Below are positions 47,111 through 57,325 of a DNA stretch of 64,000 nucleotides, piece by piece. Source of the DNA: Marinifilum sp. D737 (lineage in GTDB: Bacteria > Bacteroidota > Bacteroidia > Bacteroidales > Marinifilaceae); the NCBI RefSeq assembly GCF_026672275.1, contig NZ_JANQCD010000022.1, positions 22,017-86,016 of the forward strand, given 5' to 3'. The notes beneath the pieces were generated by a model. That model saw only the letters and a list, made by a program, of their open reading frames with translations, ran no database searches and was not told the DNA's origin. The translations under genes and the position numbers were made by a program. How positions within the stretch are numbered: the first letter of the stretch is position 1; every line of letters starts with the position of its first letter.

Positions 47111-48265
47111 TTACAGTGTATTCTTAAATTGAGTAGGTGTTTGTAAGGTGTACTTCTTAAATGCTTTATTGAATGAAGATTTTGAATTGTATCCCACTTT
47201 TTCAGCCAATTCCTCAATGGTAATATTTTGATTTTCATTCTGTAAAAGCAGTTCTTTTGCCTTTTCAACTCTTAACTCGGCCATCCATTCAAAGAAACTT
47301 TTTCCCAATCGTTCATTAATCACTTGCGAAACATGATGAGATACGCATCCAATCTTTTTGGAAAGGTTTGGAAGGGAGGCCATATTATTGGTAAAATATT
47401 CCTCATTTTGCATCATTTGATTCAATTGATCTAAAATTTTGTCTTTTTGAGATTCATTCAATGAAGACTTGGAATATTTCTCTGGAACTTTTGCAGTATT
47501 ACTTTTCTTAAAAAAAAGAGAATCATTTACAACCTTGATACTGGCCAGGTAAATGATTAAGGTAATATAAGATGCTATAAAATGGTCACCCAAATCGCGC
47601 CCCAGCGTAGATTTGGTGACGATAAAAATGATAATCACCACAAAAAAATGAAGGCATAAATTTCGCAACCATCTTAATTGTTGATTTTTCAATTTCCAAA
47701 ATTGCAGACTTTTGCTTTTTACCTCTTTTATGACTTCTCGAATGGAAAATCCCAAATAAACTACGAAGTGCAGCAATGTTAGTTGATTTATATGTGTTCG
47801 CAGTTGCAAAGGGTCATCACTAAATGTTTGCACAGCTTGGATTCTTTCCCAATCGGGATGATTTACCCAAACAAATGAATTGAATTTGAATTCATCGGTC
47901 TGTAAATAATAAAAAAAGGAGTAAAACACATAAAATGTAAAAAACGCAAAGTGCCAATAATCCCTTCGCTTGAAATTGGGCTTCAAACTATATTTTATAT
48001 ATAAATAGCAAATGGGCGCAATAGCAAAATTCAAGGGTTCGGAAAAATTATCGATAAAAATTACCCGAGTCATATAACCCGTATAATTCAACCAATGATC
48101 CAAAATCAAAAGGGAAAGACTGATTAATAAAAATCCATAGATACGATTAGATAAAAATTTGCGATTTTCTCTGTTTAGAAAAAAATAGGTTAGAAAAAGT
48201 CCTTGAAAGATCCCTAACAAGATCAAAAGTGAAAAAATATCTAAACGAATTTCAACTGGATACAT
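47111..48265 (-). CDS. Membrane-bound AraC-family transcriptional regulator
   Basis: 384 aa. The N-terminal ~240 residues form six to eight TM helices (IFSLLILLGIFQGLFLTYFF, IYGFLLISLSLLILDHWL, IVVIIFIV-type helix near 195). The C-terminal ~100 residues are an AraC DNA-binding domain with two HTH units (LSKKIGCVSHHVSQVINER and ITIEELAEKVGYNSKSSFN, then FKKYTLQTPTQFK). This multi-TM sensor plus AraC layout is common in Bacteroidota and couples an envelope signal to transcription. It probably regulates itself and the acyltransferase. Confidence 0.88.
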   Translation of the reverse strand: MYPVEIRLDIFSLLILLGIFQGLFLTYFFLNRENRKFLSNRIYGFLLISLSLLILDHWLNYTGYMTRVIFIDNFSEPLNFAIAPICYLYIKYSLKPNFKRRDYWHFAFFTFYVFYSFFYYLQTDEFKFNSFVWVNHPDWERIQAVQTFSDDPLQLRTHINQLTLLHFVVYLGFSIREVIKEVKSKSLQFWKLKNQQLRWLRNLCLHFFVVIIIFIVTKSTLGRDLGDHFIASYITLIIYLASIKVVNDSLFFKKSNTAKVPEKYSKSSLNESQKDKILDQLNQMMQNEEYFTNNMASLPNLSKKIGCVSHHVSQVINERLGKSFFEWMAELRVEKAKELLLQNENQNITIEELAEKVGYNSKSSFNKAFKKYTLQTPTQFKNTL

Positions 48266-48616
48266 ACAGATTTGAATTTGCTATGAAGTTACTCTATTAT
48301 TAATAAATATAGAAAGATTTACCGCGATCAAAACACATTGTCACAATCTATAAACTCATCGAAAAAGAATAACACTGTGCATTGTCTATGAATAACAATC
48401 ACTTACATGATAATATAAATTAAAGATGCGAAAATCTTTAAATTTATGAGAAATCACCTTTTTATTCCATGCAGATATTTATATATTTAGGTTCATCTAA
48501 AAATTAAACATTTGTATTATTATTAACCGACTTGCCTAAATCTGTTCAAAATCAAGCAAAACAATACCAGCAGAACTTTTGCAGGTCATTCCAAGCCTAA
48601 CAAAAAATTTTATAGA
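48266..48616. other. 351 bp divergent gap between AraC regulator and sucC
   Basis: No ORF supported. It carries a candidate sucC promoter (48511-48544) and otherwise AT-rich sequence. The leftward promoter of the AraC gene is not recognisable. Confidence 0.5.
48511..48544 (+). promoter_or_regulatory. Candidate sucCD promoter
   Basis: TTTG (48511-48514), a 22 bp spacer and TAAATCTG (48537-48544, one mismatch to TAnnTTTG). Leader of about 65 nt to the ATG at 48617. Confidence 0.4.
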
Positions 48617-49786
48617 ATGAAGATTCACGAATATCAAGCAAAAGAAATCTTACGCTCGTTTGGTGTTCCTGTTCCGGAAAGCAAAATCGCATTCTCGGTA
48701 AAGGAAGCTGAAGAGGCCGCAGCCGAAATTGGCTTGCCGGTAGTTGTTAAAGCTCAAATTCACGCCGGTGGTAGAGGAAAAGGTGGTGGAGTTAAATTTG
48801 CTCCAACCGCACAGGATGTTACTCGCTATGCGAACGACATTTTAGGAATGACTCTTGTCACTCACCAAACTGGTCCGGAAGGAAAACTGGTAAAAAAAGT
48901 TTTAATTGAAGCTGCTTCAAATATCGATCGCGAATTGTACGCAGGTATCGTTATGGACCGCGCTACTTCAGCTGTTACTTTTATGGTATCAACAGAAGGT
49001 GGAATGGAAATTGAAAAAGTAGCCGAAGAAACCCCTGAGAAAATTGTAAAAGTAGTAGTTGATACTGCTGTTGGTCTTCAGCCATTTCAAGCCAGACAAA
49101 TGGCATTTGCACTAAATTTAACCGGTGATGCCTTTAAAAATGGTGTAAAGTTTTTAATGGCCCTTTACAAAGCCTATATGGGAACCGATGCATCTATTTT
49201 TGAGATCAATCCATTGGTTGTAACCAAGGAAGGGGCTGTAATTGCACTTGATGCCAAAGCAAATTTCGATGAAAATGCATTATATCGTCACAAAGACATT
49301 GTTGCACTTCGTGATTTGGACGAAGAAGAACCTCTAGAAATCGAAGCTGGAAGATCTGGTTTGAACTATATTAAACTAGAAGGTAATATTGGTTGTATGG
49401 TAAACGGTGCTGGATTGGCAATGGGAACCATGGACATCATTAAACTTACAGGTGGAGAACCTGCCAATTTCCTTGATGTTGGTGGTGGCGCATCTGCAGA
49501 AACTGTAGAGAAAGGTTTTAGAATCATTCTTTCGGATAAAAATGTTAAAGCAGTGCTTATTAATATATTTGGTGGAATTGTTCGTTGCGATCGTGTTGCC
49601 AAAGGTGTTATTGAAGCCATAAATAATATTGACACCAAAGTACCAATTGTGGTTCGCTTACAAGGAACCAATGCCGAAGAAGGTAAAAAACTTTTGGAGG
49701 AATCAGGAATGAATATTATTGCAGCTACAGAATTAAAAGATGCAGCTGAAAAAGTAGTAGGAACTCTTAAAACAATTGAAGCATAA
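48617..49786 (+). CDS. sucC: Succinyl-CoA synthetase (ADP-forming) subunit beta
   Basis: TCA-cycle enzyme: succinyl-CoA + ADP/GDP + Pi to succinate + CoA + ATP/GTP. 389 aa. The ATP-grasp domain starts [20 protein letters not shown], with the nucleotide-binding [18 protein letters not shown]. The metal and phosphohistidine-handling region includes [20 protein letters not shown], and the C-terminal ligase domain has [16 protein letters not shown]. The stop overlaps the sucD ATG by one base (TAATG), so the two are coupled. Confidence 0.97.
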   Translation: MKIHEYQAKEILRSFGVPVPESKIAFSVKEAEEAAAEIGLPVVVKAQIHAGGRGKGGGVKFAPTAQDVTRYANDILGMTLVTHQTGPEGKLVKKVLIEAASNIDRELYAGIVMDRATSAVTFMVSTEGGMEIEKVAEETPEKIVKVVVDTAVGLQPFQARQMAFALNLTGDAFKNGVKFLMALYKAYMGTDASIFEINPLVVTKEGAVIALDAKANFDENALYRHKDIVALRDLDEEEPLEIEAGRSGLNYIKLEGNIGCMVNGAGLAMGTMDIIKLTGGEPANFLDVGGGASAETVEKGFRIILSDKNVKAVLINIFGGIVRCDRVAKGVIEAINNIDTKVPIVVRLQGTNAEEGKKLLEESGMNIIAATELKDAAEKVVGTLKTIEA

Positions 49787-50661
49787 TGAGTGTATTAGTA
49801 GATAAAAATACAAAACTAGTGGTTCAGGGAATCACTGGTTCCGAAGGTGCGTTCCACACCCAACAAATGATTGAATATGGAACTAATGTAGTTGCAGGTG
49901 TTACTCCTGGCAAAGGAGGACAGTTATTTATGGATAAAATTCCGATTTACAACACCATGAAAGGTGCTGTTGAAAAAACCGGAGCCAATGCCTCTGTTAT
50001 TTTCGTTCCACCTCCATTTGCAGGCGATGCAATTATGGAAGCGGCTGAAGCTGGTGTTGAGTTGGTAATTTGTATTACTGAAGGAATTCCTACATTTGAT
50101 ATGCTTAAAGTTCATGAGTTCCTTAAAAAATATCCAAAAACAACTTTGGTAGGTCCTAACTGTCCTGGTGTAATTACTCCTGGCGAAGCAAAAATCGGTA
50201 TCATGCCTGGATTTATTCATAAACCTGGTACCATTGGTATTGTTTCTCGTTCGGGTACATTAACCTACGAAGCTGTGCACCAATTGGGCGAAGCAGGATT
50301 TGGACAATCAACAGCAATAGGTATTGGTGGTGATCCAATTATTGGAACCAAGCATATCGATGCAGTTAAATTGCTAAACGAAGATCCTAAAACAGAAGCC
50401 ATTGTTTTAATTGGTGAAATTGGTGGTTCTGATGAAGAAACAGCTGCAGCTTACATTGCAGAGAATGTTGACAAACCAGTTGTTGCCTTTATTGCTGGAC
50501 AAACTGCTCCTCCAGGTAAGAGAATGGGACATGCTGGAGCAATTATTGCGGGCGGGAAAGGTACTGCCGAAGAAAAAATGAAAGCTCTTGCTGCTGCAGG
50601 AATTCACGTAGTAAAATCTCCTGCTGAAATTGGCAAGAAAATGAAAGAAGTATTGGGTTAA
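49786..50661 (+). CDS. sucD: Succinyl-CoA synthetase subunit alpha
   Basis: 291 aa partner of SucC. N-terminal CoA-binding Rossmann domain ([20 protein letters not shown] and [11 protein letters not shown]). The ligase domain has [18 protein letters not shown], and the active-site phosphohistidine is in [18 protein letters not shown]. Full length. Followed after 19 bp by a strong terminator. Confidence 0.97.
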   Translation: MSVLVDKNTKLVVQGITGSEGAFHTQQMIEYGTNVVAGVTPGKGGQLFMDKIPIYNTMKGAVEKTGANASVIFVPPPFAGDAIMEAAEAGVELVICITEGIPTFDMLKVHEFLKKYPKTTLVGPNCPGVITPGEAKIGIMPGFIHKPGTIGIVSRSGTLTYEAVHQLGEAGFGQSTAIGIGGDPIIGTKHIDAVKLLNEDPKTEAIVLIGEIGGSDEETAAAYIAENVDKPVVAFIAGQTAPPGKRMGHAGAIIAGGKGTAEEKMKALAAAGIHVVKSPAEIGKKMKEVLG

Positions 50662-50679
50662 TCCCCTATAGATATTACA

Positions 50680-50711
50680 AAGCCGATTCTCAACTGAATC
50701 GGCTTTTTTTA
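50680..50711 (+). terminator. Terminator of sucCD
   Basis: AGCCGATTC (50681-50689) and GAATCGGCT (50696-50704) with a 6 nt loop and T run to 50710. The convergent fic stop codon (50709-50711) lies in the T run. Confidence 0.85.
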
Positions 50712-51863
50712 TAATTCAAATAATTGTAAATATTCCCACAAATAAAAAAGCCTATTCCTTCGTGCACCAACCAACTCTTTTACCAATCCAAGCTTCTCTA
50801 ATTCTTTTATGAGCAAGTTGGCTGATTGAAAGCTTAATCCCAATTTCTCTTTAATATCATTTACCGATAAAAATGGTTTGGAATAGAATTCTGTAATCAA
50901 TTGCTTGGCAGATTGATGCCTCTTCTTTCCCATATGCTCCTCAATCAACTTCTCATTTCTTTCAACCATTGCGTTGATATTGCCCAATATCTCCTTACTA
51001 TATCGAGCCGATTCTTTAATTCCAGTTAAGAAAAAACGAATCCATTGTTCTATATCATTTTTCGATCGAATTAAATTTAATCGATGATAATATTCCAACC
51101 TATTGCGCTCAAAAAACACCGACAAGCAAAAAACGGGCTTGTGCACAAAGCTTAACTCCATCATTTCAAAAAGAATTAGGGTTCGCGCAGTTCTTCCATT
51201 ACCATCGAGAAATGGGAGAATATTTTCGAATTGATATAAGGAAATTGCCATTTTGATTAACAATGGAAGCTCTAAACTGTCGTTACGCCAAAACTTTTTT
51301 GCATCGTTTATCAAAATTTTTAGTTCATGCTTATTGGGTGGAGAATATTTAAATCCAACATCGAACTTGTTGTCTTTCGAATTTACAAAAGGACGAATTT
51401 TCCCACCAAAATCTTCCAGTTGAGGTAAATCGGAACATAGTATTCTATGAGCTTCTTTAATTAATCTAACCGATAGAGGAAAACGTTTCAATTCCTTCAC
51501 ACCCCATTTTATCGCCTCGATATGATTGGTAATTTCTTTCTGCTCATAAATGCGTTTGAAACTTTTAGAGTTTTCTGGTACAAAAGCTTGTGGCAAGCTA
51601 CATTTACTCCCTTCAATCATATTGGAAGCTACCGCCTCTTGTGCTACAAATAAAGGAATATATCGATTTATGTTCGGAAAAAACTTAGAGAATGCATTCA
51701 GTTCTCCCAATTCCAACATCGCTCTCTCTAACAGAATATTAATCTGCTTATCTTTCCATTCAAAGGAACGATTAATTAAGGAAGGAGTTACACTTCGGTA
51801 ACCTTCTTTAAAGCTCTGATAGGTATAATTTCCAGTTGTATTTTTATTCAAGTTTCTAGTCAT
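50709..51863 (-). CDS. Fic/DOC family protein with catalytic His replaced by Leu
   Basis: 384 aa from ATG 51863; an in-frame TTG lies at 51926. Fic proteins normally transfer AMP or other nucleotides to Ser/Thr/Tyr. Domain order: Fic_N-like region (1 to ~105) with the class II autoinhibitory motif SxxxEG (SNMIEG, Ser80-Glu84-Gly85), the Fic core (~130-290), and a C-terminal winged-helix-like domain (FLSVNDIKEKLGLSFQSANL). The core motif reads FENILPFLDGNGRTAR (212-227), where the consensus HPFxDGNGRxxR has His. Here residue 216 is Leu (codon CTC, plus-strand 51216-51218). AMPylation is therefore doubtful. The reading frame is otherwise intact. Confidence 0.92.
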   Translation of the reverse strand: MTRNLNKNTTGNYTYQSFKEGYRSVTPSLINRSFEWKDKQINILLERAMLELGELNAFSKFFPNINRYIPLFVAQEAVASNMIEGSKCSLPQAFVPENSKSFKRIYEQKEITNHIEAIKWGVKELKRFPLSVRLIKEAHRILCSDLPQLEDFGGKIRPFVNSKDNKFDVGFKYSPPNKHELKILINDAKKFWRNDSLELPLLIKMAISLYQFENILPFLDGNGRTARTLILFEMMELSFVHKPVFCLSVFFERNRLEYYHRLNLIRSKNDIEQWIRFFLTGIKESARYSKEILGNINAMVERNEKLIEEHMGKKRHQSAKQLITEFYSKPFLSVNDIKEKLGLSFQSANLLIKELEKLGLVKELVGARRNRLFYLWEYLQLFEL

Positions 51864-52083
51864 ATAATTGAATAAAGGTATCTTATTCAGGATAAAAGTA
51901 TTAAAATTTAATAAAAGACCATTCAAAATTACTCACTCCTTTTTCTTATCGACAGATCTAAATATTTGCATGATTTTGATTCTCTGACATTTACACATGA
52001 TAACGTTCTGATCTTAATTGTTTTACTCTTGCAAGACAAAGTTTTTAATTTATATTCAGACCGAAATTTTAAAACATCAACTT

Positions 52084-53361
52084 ATGATTAAAAGAATTTG
52101 TTTAGCCATAGCCATTATTGCAATGGCATACAACGTAAAAGCGGAAGGTTTTGCAGTGAATCTTCAAGGTGTCAAACAAACTGGTATGGGACATGTTGGT
52201 ACTGCATTAAACTTTGATGCAAGTAGTATGCAATGGAACCCAGGTGCACTTGCAACTTTAGATAGCAAATACAGTTTCTCTTTAGGTGGATTTGGAACAC
52301 TAACAAAGGCAGAGTACACAGGATTAAATGGTACAGAATCAACTGATAACCCAACAAATACACCCTTCTATTTTTATGGATCAATGAAAGTAAGCGATAA
52401 GTTTGCTGTTGGTCTTGGGGTATATACTCCATTTGGAAATACTATGGATTGGGGAGAAACATGGTCTGGAAGATATTTAATTCAAGACATTAGTATGAAG
52501 GGCATTTACATCCAACCAACAGTTTCTTATAAAATTAACGATTGGTTAAGCGTTGGTGCCGGTTTAAATATTGTTTATGGTGATGTTGAGTTAAACAGAG
52601 CAGTAAATGTAGGTCCACTTGTGGGATCTCCAACACCAGTAGATGGTTCTGTAGAAATTTCTGGTAACAACATTCAGTATGGTTATAACCTTGGTGTTTT
52701 TATCCAGCCCAACGATAAATTAAACATCGGTATCTCTTACAGATCACAAGTTGATGTAGATCTTTCGTATTCGGATGCTACAGCAGATTTCACTGTGATC
52801 GATCCAGTTTCTCCGTTATTCCCTGATGGTGGTGTTGCAGCTTCTTTGCCACTACCTGCAAGCTTTAACTTGGGTTTTGCTTATCAAATTAACGATAAAT
52901 GGTTGGTTTCTGCAGATGTGAATTTCATCAAGTGGAGTGAGTATAAATCATTGGATTTCGATTTCGAAACAAACACAACGACAACGGTTAACACTCCTGG
53001 TGGACCAATGACAATTCCTGTATTAACTGATTCAGAAAGTACAAGAGATTGGGATAATTCCATGACCTGGAGATTTGGTACAAGATATACTGCAAACGAG
53101 AAATTGGATCTTTATGCAGGTTTATATTTCGACCAAACTCCAACTAATGACAAGTATTATACACCAGAAACTCCTGGTGCAAACAAAGTAGGTATATCAT
53201 TGGGTTTCTCGTATAAACTTACCGATAAGCTAAGCCTTGATGCAACGGTTCTTTACAATGAAGGAGAAAAAGTTGATAGAATTGACAGCAATTCAGGCTT
53301 TGAAGGAGAGTACAAATACAAAGCCTGGTTACCAGGTGTTGGAATTACATACAATTTTTAA
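52084..53361 (+). CDS. OmpP1/FadL/TodX family outer-membrane transporter
   Basis: 425 aa from ATG 52084 with signal peptide (ICLAIAIIAMAYNVKA). The mature N-terminus EGFAVNLQGVKQTGMGHVGT and SSMQWNPGALATL match the FadL hatch region. Amphipathic beta strands run to the C-terminal LPGVGITYNF, ending in Phe as expected for a barrel. The family imports long-chain fatty acids or other hydrophobic compounds across the outer membrane; the substrate here is unknown. The longer start at 52018 adds a non-signal extension and is not used. Monocistronic with its own terminator. Confidence 0.92.
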   Translation: MIKRICLAIAIIAMAYNVKAEGFAVNLQGVKQTGMGHVGTALNFDASSMQWNPGALATLDSKYSFSLGGFGTLTKAEYTGLNGTESTDNPTNTPFYFYGSMKVSDKFAVGLGVYTPFGNTMDWGETWSGRYLIQDISMKGIYIQPTVSYKINDWLSVGAGLNIVYGDVELNRAVNVGPLVGSPTPVDGSVEISGNNIQYGYNLGVFIQPNDKLNIGISYRSQVDVDLSYSDATADFTVIDPVSPLFPDGGVAASLPLPASFNLGFAYQINDKWLVSADVNFIKWSEYKSLDFDFETNTTTTVNTPGGPMTIPVLTDSESTRDWDNSMTWRFGTRYTANEKLDLYAGLYFDQTPTNDKYYTPETPGANKVGISLGFSYKLTDKLSLDATVLYNEGEKVDRIDSNSGFEGEYKYKAWLPGVGITYNF

Positions 53362-53383
53362 TTCCATATTACAATGAATATTA

Positions 53384-53413
53384 AAAGCCTGATCGTTGAT
53401 CAGGCTTTTTTAT
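53384..53413 (+). terminator. Terminator of the FadL-type gene
   Basis: AAAGCCTGATC and GATCAGGCTTT pair around a 3 nt loop, followed by T residues, 23 bp after the stop. Confidence 0.82.
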
Positions 53414-53500
53414 TACCATAAATCTATTTTTTGCTAAGCAGTTATCCGTTTTTCATCGAATATTCATATTTTGCAGTGATTTTCTATTAACGCTAAAAAC

Positions 53501-55393
53501 ATGAGACGCTTAACATTACTACTTCTTTTTACTATATCATCATTCTATTTACAGGCCAGAATTATTCTCAATGATATTCCTCAAACTGAAAAGGAAGTAA
53601 ATCTACTTCTTGATCAAGCTAAGAGTTTAAGAAACTCCTCATATGATAGCTGCGCCTACATTGGAAGGAAAGCAATAAAATTAGCCAAATCTACCGACAA
53701 AGCAGAACTTATAGGCTTTGCTCATAAATCACAAGGAACAACATTTTTATATCAGGGATTATTTGACTCTGCATTTATTCATTACGATAAAGCAAAAGAA
53801 CAGTTTGAAGCTATTAATGACAACTTAAATGTAGCCACATTGATTTCAAACAAAGGGATATTATATCGCAGGACAAATAAATATGATAAAGCACTACAAC
53901 AATATTTAAAAGCTCTGAAAATATATGAAACTTTAAATTACTCGAAAGGCATTGCAGGTGCTTTTACAAATATTGGAGGCGTATATCAAACACTAGGAGA
54001 TTTTAACAAAGCTCTAAAATTTTATCTTAAAGCAAAGGATATTTATTCAAAAACAGACGCAATAGAACGTTATTCAAGAGTTCTGACAAATATTGGTGTT
54101 ATTAAATTCGAACAAGGTTTCATTGAAGAATCCTTAAACTATCAACTTGAAGCTTTAAGATTGAATGAAGAGGATGGAATGTTGCAGCATAAGGCAATTA
54201 TTCAATTAAATATTGGAGAGTGCTATCAAGAAATGGACAAACCGCTTAAGGCTTTAGAGTATTTTAATAGATGTGAAGATATTAGGCTACAGCTTAATGA
54301 CATTTGGGGAATTGGGAAATTATATATAAAAAAAGCCATTGTACTTCAAAAATTGGGTCAATTTAAAAATTCTGAAACCTACTTTAAAAAGGCAGAAACT
54401 TTTTGCAAAGAACAAAAATTATCTGAAGATTTAAGCGTAGCATATTATCACTATTCTAGCCTTCTTGAAAAATTGGAACGTCCGGAAATGGTCATCTCCT
54501 ATTTAAAAAAATATTACTCCCTTAAAGATTCACTACAGGGAATAGTTAGAGATGAACAATTAGCAGAAATAACAGCCAAGTTTGAATCGGAACAGAAAAA
54601 GAAAGAATTTGAACTACTCGAACAGCGCACCCAGATTCAAAAGCTTGAGTTAGGTCAGAAAAATGCCTGGATTATTGTCCTGATAGTTGTAATGATTCTT
54701 GGTGTTGTAGCAGTTTTGGTTTCGCTTAGAATTAATCGCTTAAGTGCTGATCACAAAATCATGAATTTACGTCAAAAAGTCCTGCTATCTCAAATGAATC
54801 CGCACTTTCTATTCAATTCTTTAACTGCAATTCAAAGTTTTATCTTAGACGAAAAAAATGATGATGCCAACAAGTACCTTTCAAGATTGGCGAGTTTGGT
54901 ACGTAGAATTCTTGAAAATTCAAGAGAAGAATTTGTCTCATTACGAACTGAATTAAGAACACTAGAAGAATATATAGGATTGCAAAAACTGAGATTTGAA
55001 AATGATATTGCATATAATTTCGAAATTGATGCAAGCTTGGATCAAGATGAAGTAATGGTGCCTCCAATGCTAGCACAACCCTTTATCGAAAATGCTTTAA
55101 TCCATGGAAAATTGAGAAATAATCCTGATGCTTGCATTAATGTAAAAGTCTCTAAGACAGAAGATGAAGAATCAATAAGATTTAGTATTATTGATAACGG
55201 AATTGGGATAGAAGAAGCCAAAAAACAATCAGAACAAAAAAATCATAAATCATTGGCTACTTCAATTGCTCTTGATCGTGTAAAAATTTACAATTTTAGA
55301 TCTTCGAAAAAGATGAATTTTGAAATCGTTGATTTAATTAATCATGGTGAAAATGGAACTAAGGTTACCTACTCTATTCCTTTAATCAAATAA
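53501..55393 (+). CDS. TPR sensor histidine kinase, LytS/YehU type (copy 1)
   Basis: 630 aa. Signal peptide (LTLLLLFTISSFYLQA), then about seven TPR units (~60-340, for example AFTNIGGVYQTLGDFNKAL) on the periplasmic side. A coiled coil (KKKEFELLEQRTQIQKLEL) is followed by one TM helix (388-411), and the cytoplasmic His_kinase domain has phospho-acceptor His435 in QMNPHFLFNSL. The HATPase has MLAQPFIENALIHGKL and IDNGIGIEEA. The family usually signals to LytTR regulators, but none is in the window. It is 12 bp before a close paralogue. Confidence 0.92.
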   Translation: MRRLTLLLLFTISSFYLQARIILNDIPQTEKEVNLLLDQAKSLRNSSYDSCAYIGRKAIKLAKSTDKAELIGFAHKSQGTTFLYQGLFDSAFIHYDKAKEQFEAINDNLNVATLISNKGILYRRTNKYDKALQQYLKALKIYETLNYSKGIAGAFTNIGGVYQTLGDFNKALKFYLKAKDIYSKTDAIERYSRVLTNIGVIKFEQGFIEESLNYQLEALRLNEEDGMLQHKAIIQLNIGECYQEMDKPLKALEYFNRCEDIRLQLNDIWGIGKLYIKKAIVLQKLGQFKNSETYFKKAETFCKEQKLSEDLSVAYYHYSSLLEKLERPEMVISYLKKYYSLKDSLQGIVRDEQLAEITAKFESEQKKKEFELLEQRTQIQKLELGQKNAWIIVLIVVMILGVVAVLVSLRINRLSADHKIMNLRQKVLLSQMNPHFLFNSLTAIQSFILDEKNDDANKYLSRLASLVRRILENSREEFVSLRTELRTLEEYIGLQKLRFENDIAYNFEIDASLDQDEVMVPPMLAQPFIENALIHGKLRNNPDACINVKVSKTEDEESIRFSIIDNGIGIEEAKKQSEQKNHKSLATSIALDRVKIYNFRSSKKMNFEIVDLINHGENGTKVTYSIPLIK

Positions 55394-55405
55394 GCTGAAT
55401 GAATC

Positions 55406-57325
55406 ATGTTAAAAATAATATCAACAGTTGCATTTATATTAATATCCTATACGTCATTTTGTTCTTTTAATAAAAATGATAGGACAAATGGCAAAAACTT
55501 GCAGGAACGAATCACAACTTATCTCGATTCATCATCGTCACTATTAAGAAATAATTCGTTAACTAAAAGCATAGAAATTTGTAACGAAGCAATCTTATTA
55601 GCCGAAGAAACAGAAGATCCTGTATTCTTATCAAAAGCTTATAAACGTCAAGGCATAAACTATTTTTATTCAGGTAATATCGACTCGTCTTTTCATTACT
55701 ACAATAAAGCTATCCCTCAATTCGAGGCTCTTGGCTCTAAAGTAGATGTTGGAAAGGTTATTGGAAATATCGGGCTCTTATATAAAAGCCAAGGACAATA
55801 CGATAAAGCACTTGAATTTTATCTTGAAAACCTGCAAATATACAGAGAGGTAAAATATGACAAAGGTTTAGGAAGTGTTTACAATAACTTAGGTAATCTA
55901 CATCAATTAATCAAGAACTTAGAATATGCAGAAGATTACTACATGTTGGCTTTAAAAAACTTTCAAAAGCATAGTAATTCATTAGAAGTTGCAAAAGCTT
56001 ATTGTAATTTAGGTGCTATTTGTGAAAAACTGGAGGAATATTCGAAAGGGCTTGAATATTATGAAATGGCACTAAATGAAAATGCTAAAATCAATAATAA
56101 ACTTCTTGATTCTAAGTTGTATTTCAATATTGGATACTTGTATCAGTCCAATAAACAGCTTGATTCCGCATTGGTATATTTACAGAAATCGGAAAAACTT
56201 CGAACTGAACTTGAAAATTTTTCCGGGCTTGTAAATGTAAAGTTACAACTTGGCTCTGCCTATTTCGAATTGACGAATTATACCTTAAGCGAAAAATACT
56301 TACTGGAGGCATTTGATCTCGCAAAAAGATTAGAAAATCATCTTCTATTACCTGATATCCTTTTTCAGTTATCATCGTTGTATAAAGATCAGAAGCAATT
56401 TAAACAAGCTTATGATTATCAATCTAAGGGAGTTCAGTTAAAAGACTCCTTAAATACAATAAGCATTGAAAATAAATTTGCTGAATTAGCTGCTACCTAT
56501 GAAAGTGAAAAGAAAAAGCAGGAATTTGAACTATTGCAGCAACGCACACAAATTCAAAATCTTGAATTGGGACAAAAAAATGCTTGGATTATTGTTTTAT
56601 TAGTGGTCATGCTTCTTGGTGTTGTTGCCGTTTTGGTTTCGCTTAGAATTAACCGTATGAGAGCAGATCATAAAATCATGGATCTGCGTCAGAAAGTATT
56701 ACTAACACAAATGAATCCACACTTTTTATTCAACTCCTTAACAGCAATTCAAAGTTTTATTTTAGACGAAAAGAATGATGATGCTAACAATTACCTTTCG
56801 AGATTAGCAAGTTTGGTCCGTGGAATTTTAGAGAACTCCAGGGAAGAATTCGTCTCCCTGCGAACAGAAATACAAACATTAGAAGATTATATCGGACTGC
56901 AGAAACTAAGGTTCGAAAATGACATTGCTTATCATTTTGAAATTGATGCTACTCTGAATCAAGATGAAGTAATGGTTCCACCAATGCTGGCACAACCATT
57001 TATCGAAAATGCTCTTATTCATGGAAAACTTCGAAATAATCCTGAAGCATGCATAATTGTGCAAGTAAGCAAAACAAAAGATCACCAATCCATAAAATTT
57101 GACATTATTGACAATGGAATTGGAATAGAAGAAGCTAAGAAACAATTCACTCAAACGAATCATAAATCATTGGCTACTTCTATCGCTTTAGATAGAGTGA
57201 AAATCTACAATTTTAAATCATCAAAAAAGATGAATTTTGAAATTGTAGATTTGAAAAGTATTAACCAAAACAAATCAGGAACCAAGGTAAGCTATAGTAT
57301 TCCAATACTTACCCCATCGAAGTAG
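55406..57325 (+). CDS. TPR sensor histidine kinase, LytS/YehU type (copy 2)
   Basis: 639 aa paralogue of the preceding gene with the same layout: exported TPR sensor (~60-345), coiled coil, TM helix (392-415), His439 in QMNPHFLFNSL and a HATPase with MLAQPFIENALIHGKL. From the coiled coil onward the two proteins are nearly the same; the TPR parts differ widely. The 3' end overlaps the convergent mevalonate kinase gene by 17 bp (57309-57325), leaving no room for a terminator. A tandem duplication with sensor divergence is inferred. Confidence 0.92.
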   Translation: MLKIISTVAFILISYTSFCSFNKNDRTNGKNLQERITTYLDSSSSLLRNNSLTKSIEICNEAILLAEETEDPVFLSKAYKRQGINYFYSGNIDSSFHYYNKAIPQFEALGSKVDVGKVIGNIGLLYKSQGQYDKALEFYLENLQIYREVKYDKGLGSVYNNLGNLHQLIKNLEYAEDYYMLALKNFQKHSNSLEVAKAYCNLGAICEKLEEYSKGLEYYEMALNENAKINNKLLDSKLYFNIGYLYQSNKQLDSALVYLQKSEKLRTELENFSGLVNVKLQLGSAYFELTNYTLSEKYLLEAFDLAKRLENHLLLPDILFQLSSLYKDQKQFKQAYDYQSKGVQLKDSLNTISIENKFAELAATYESEKKKQEFELLQQRTQIQNLELGQKNAWIIVLLVVMLLGVVAVLVSLRINRMRADHKIMDLRQKVLLTQMNPHFLFNSLTAIQSFILDEKNDDANNYLSRLASLVRGILENSREEFVSLRTEIQTLEDYIGLQKLRFENDIAYHFEIDATLNQDEVMVPPMLAQPFIENALIHGKLRNNPEACIIVQVSKTKDHQSIKFDIIDNGIGIEEAKKQFTQTNHKSLATSIALDRVKIYNFKSSKKMNFEIVDLKSINQNKSGTKVSYSIPILTPSK

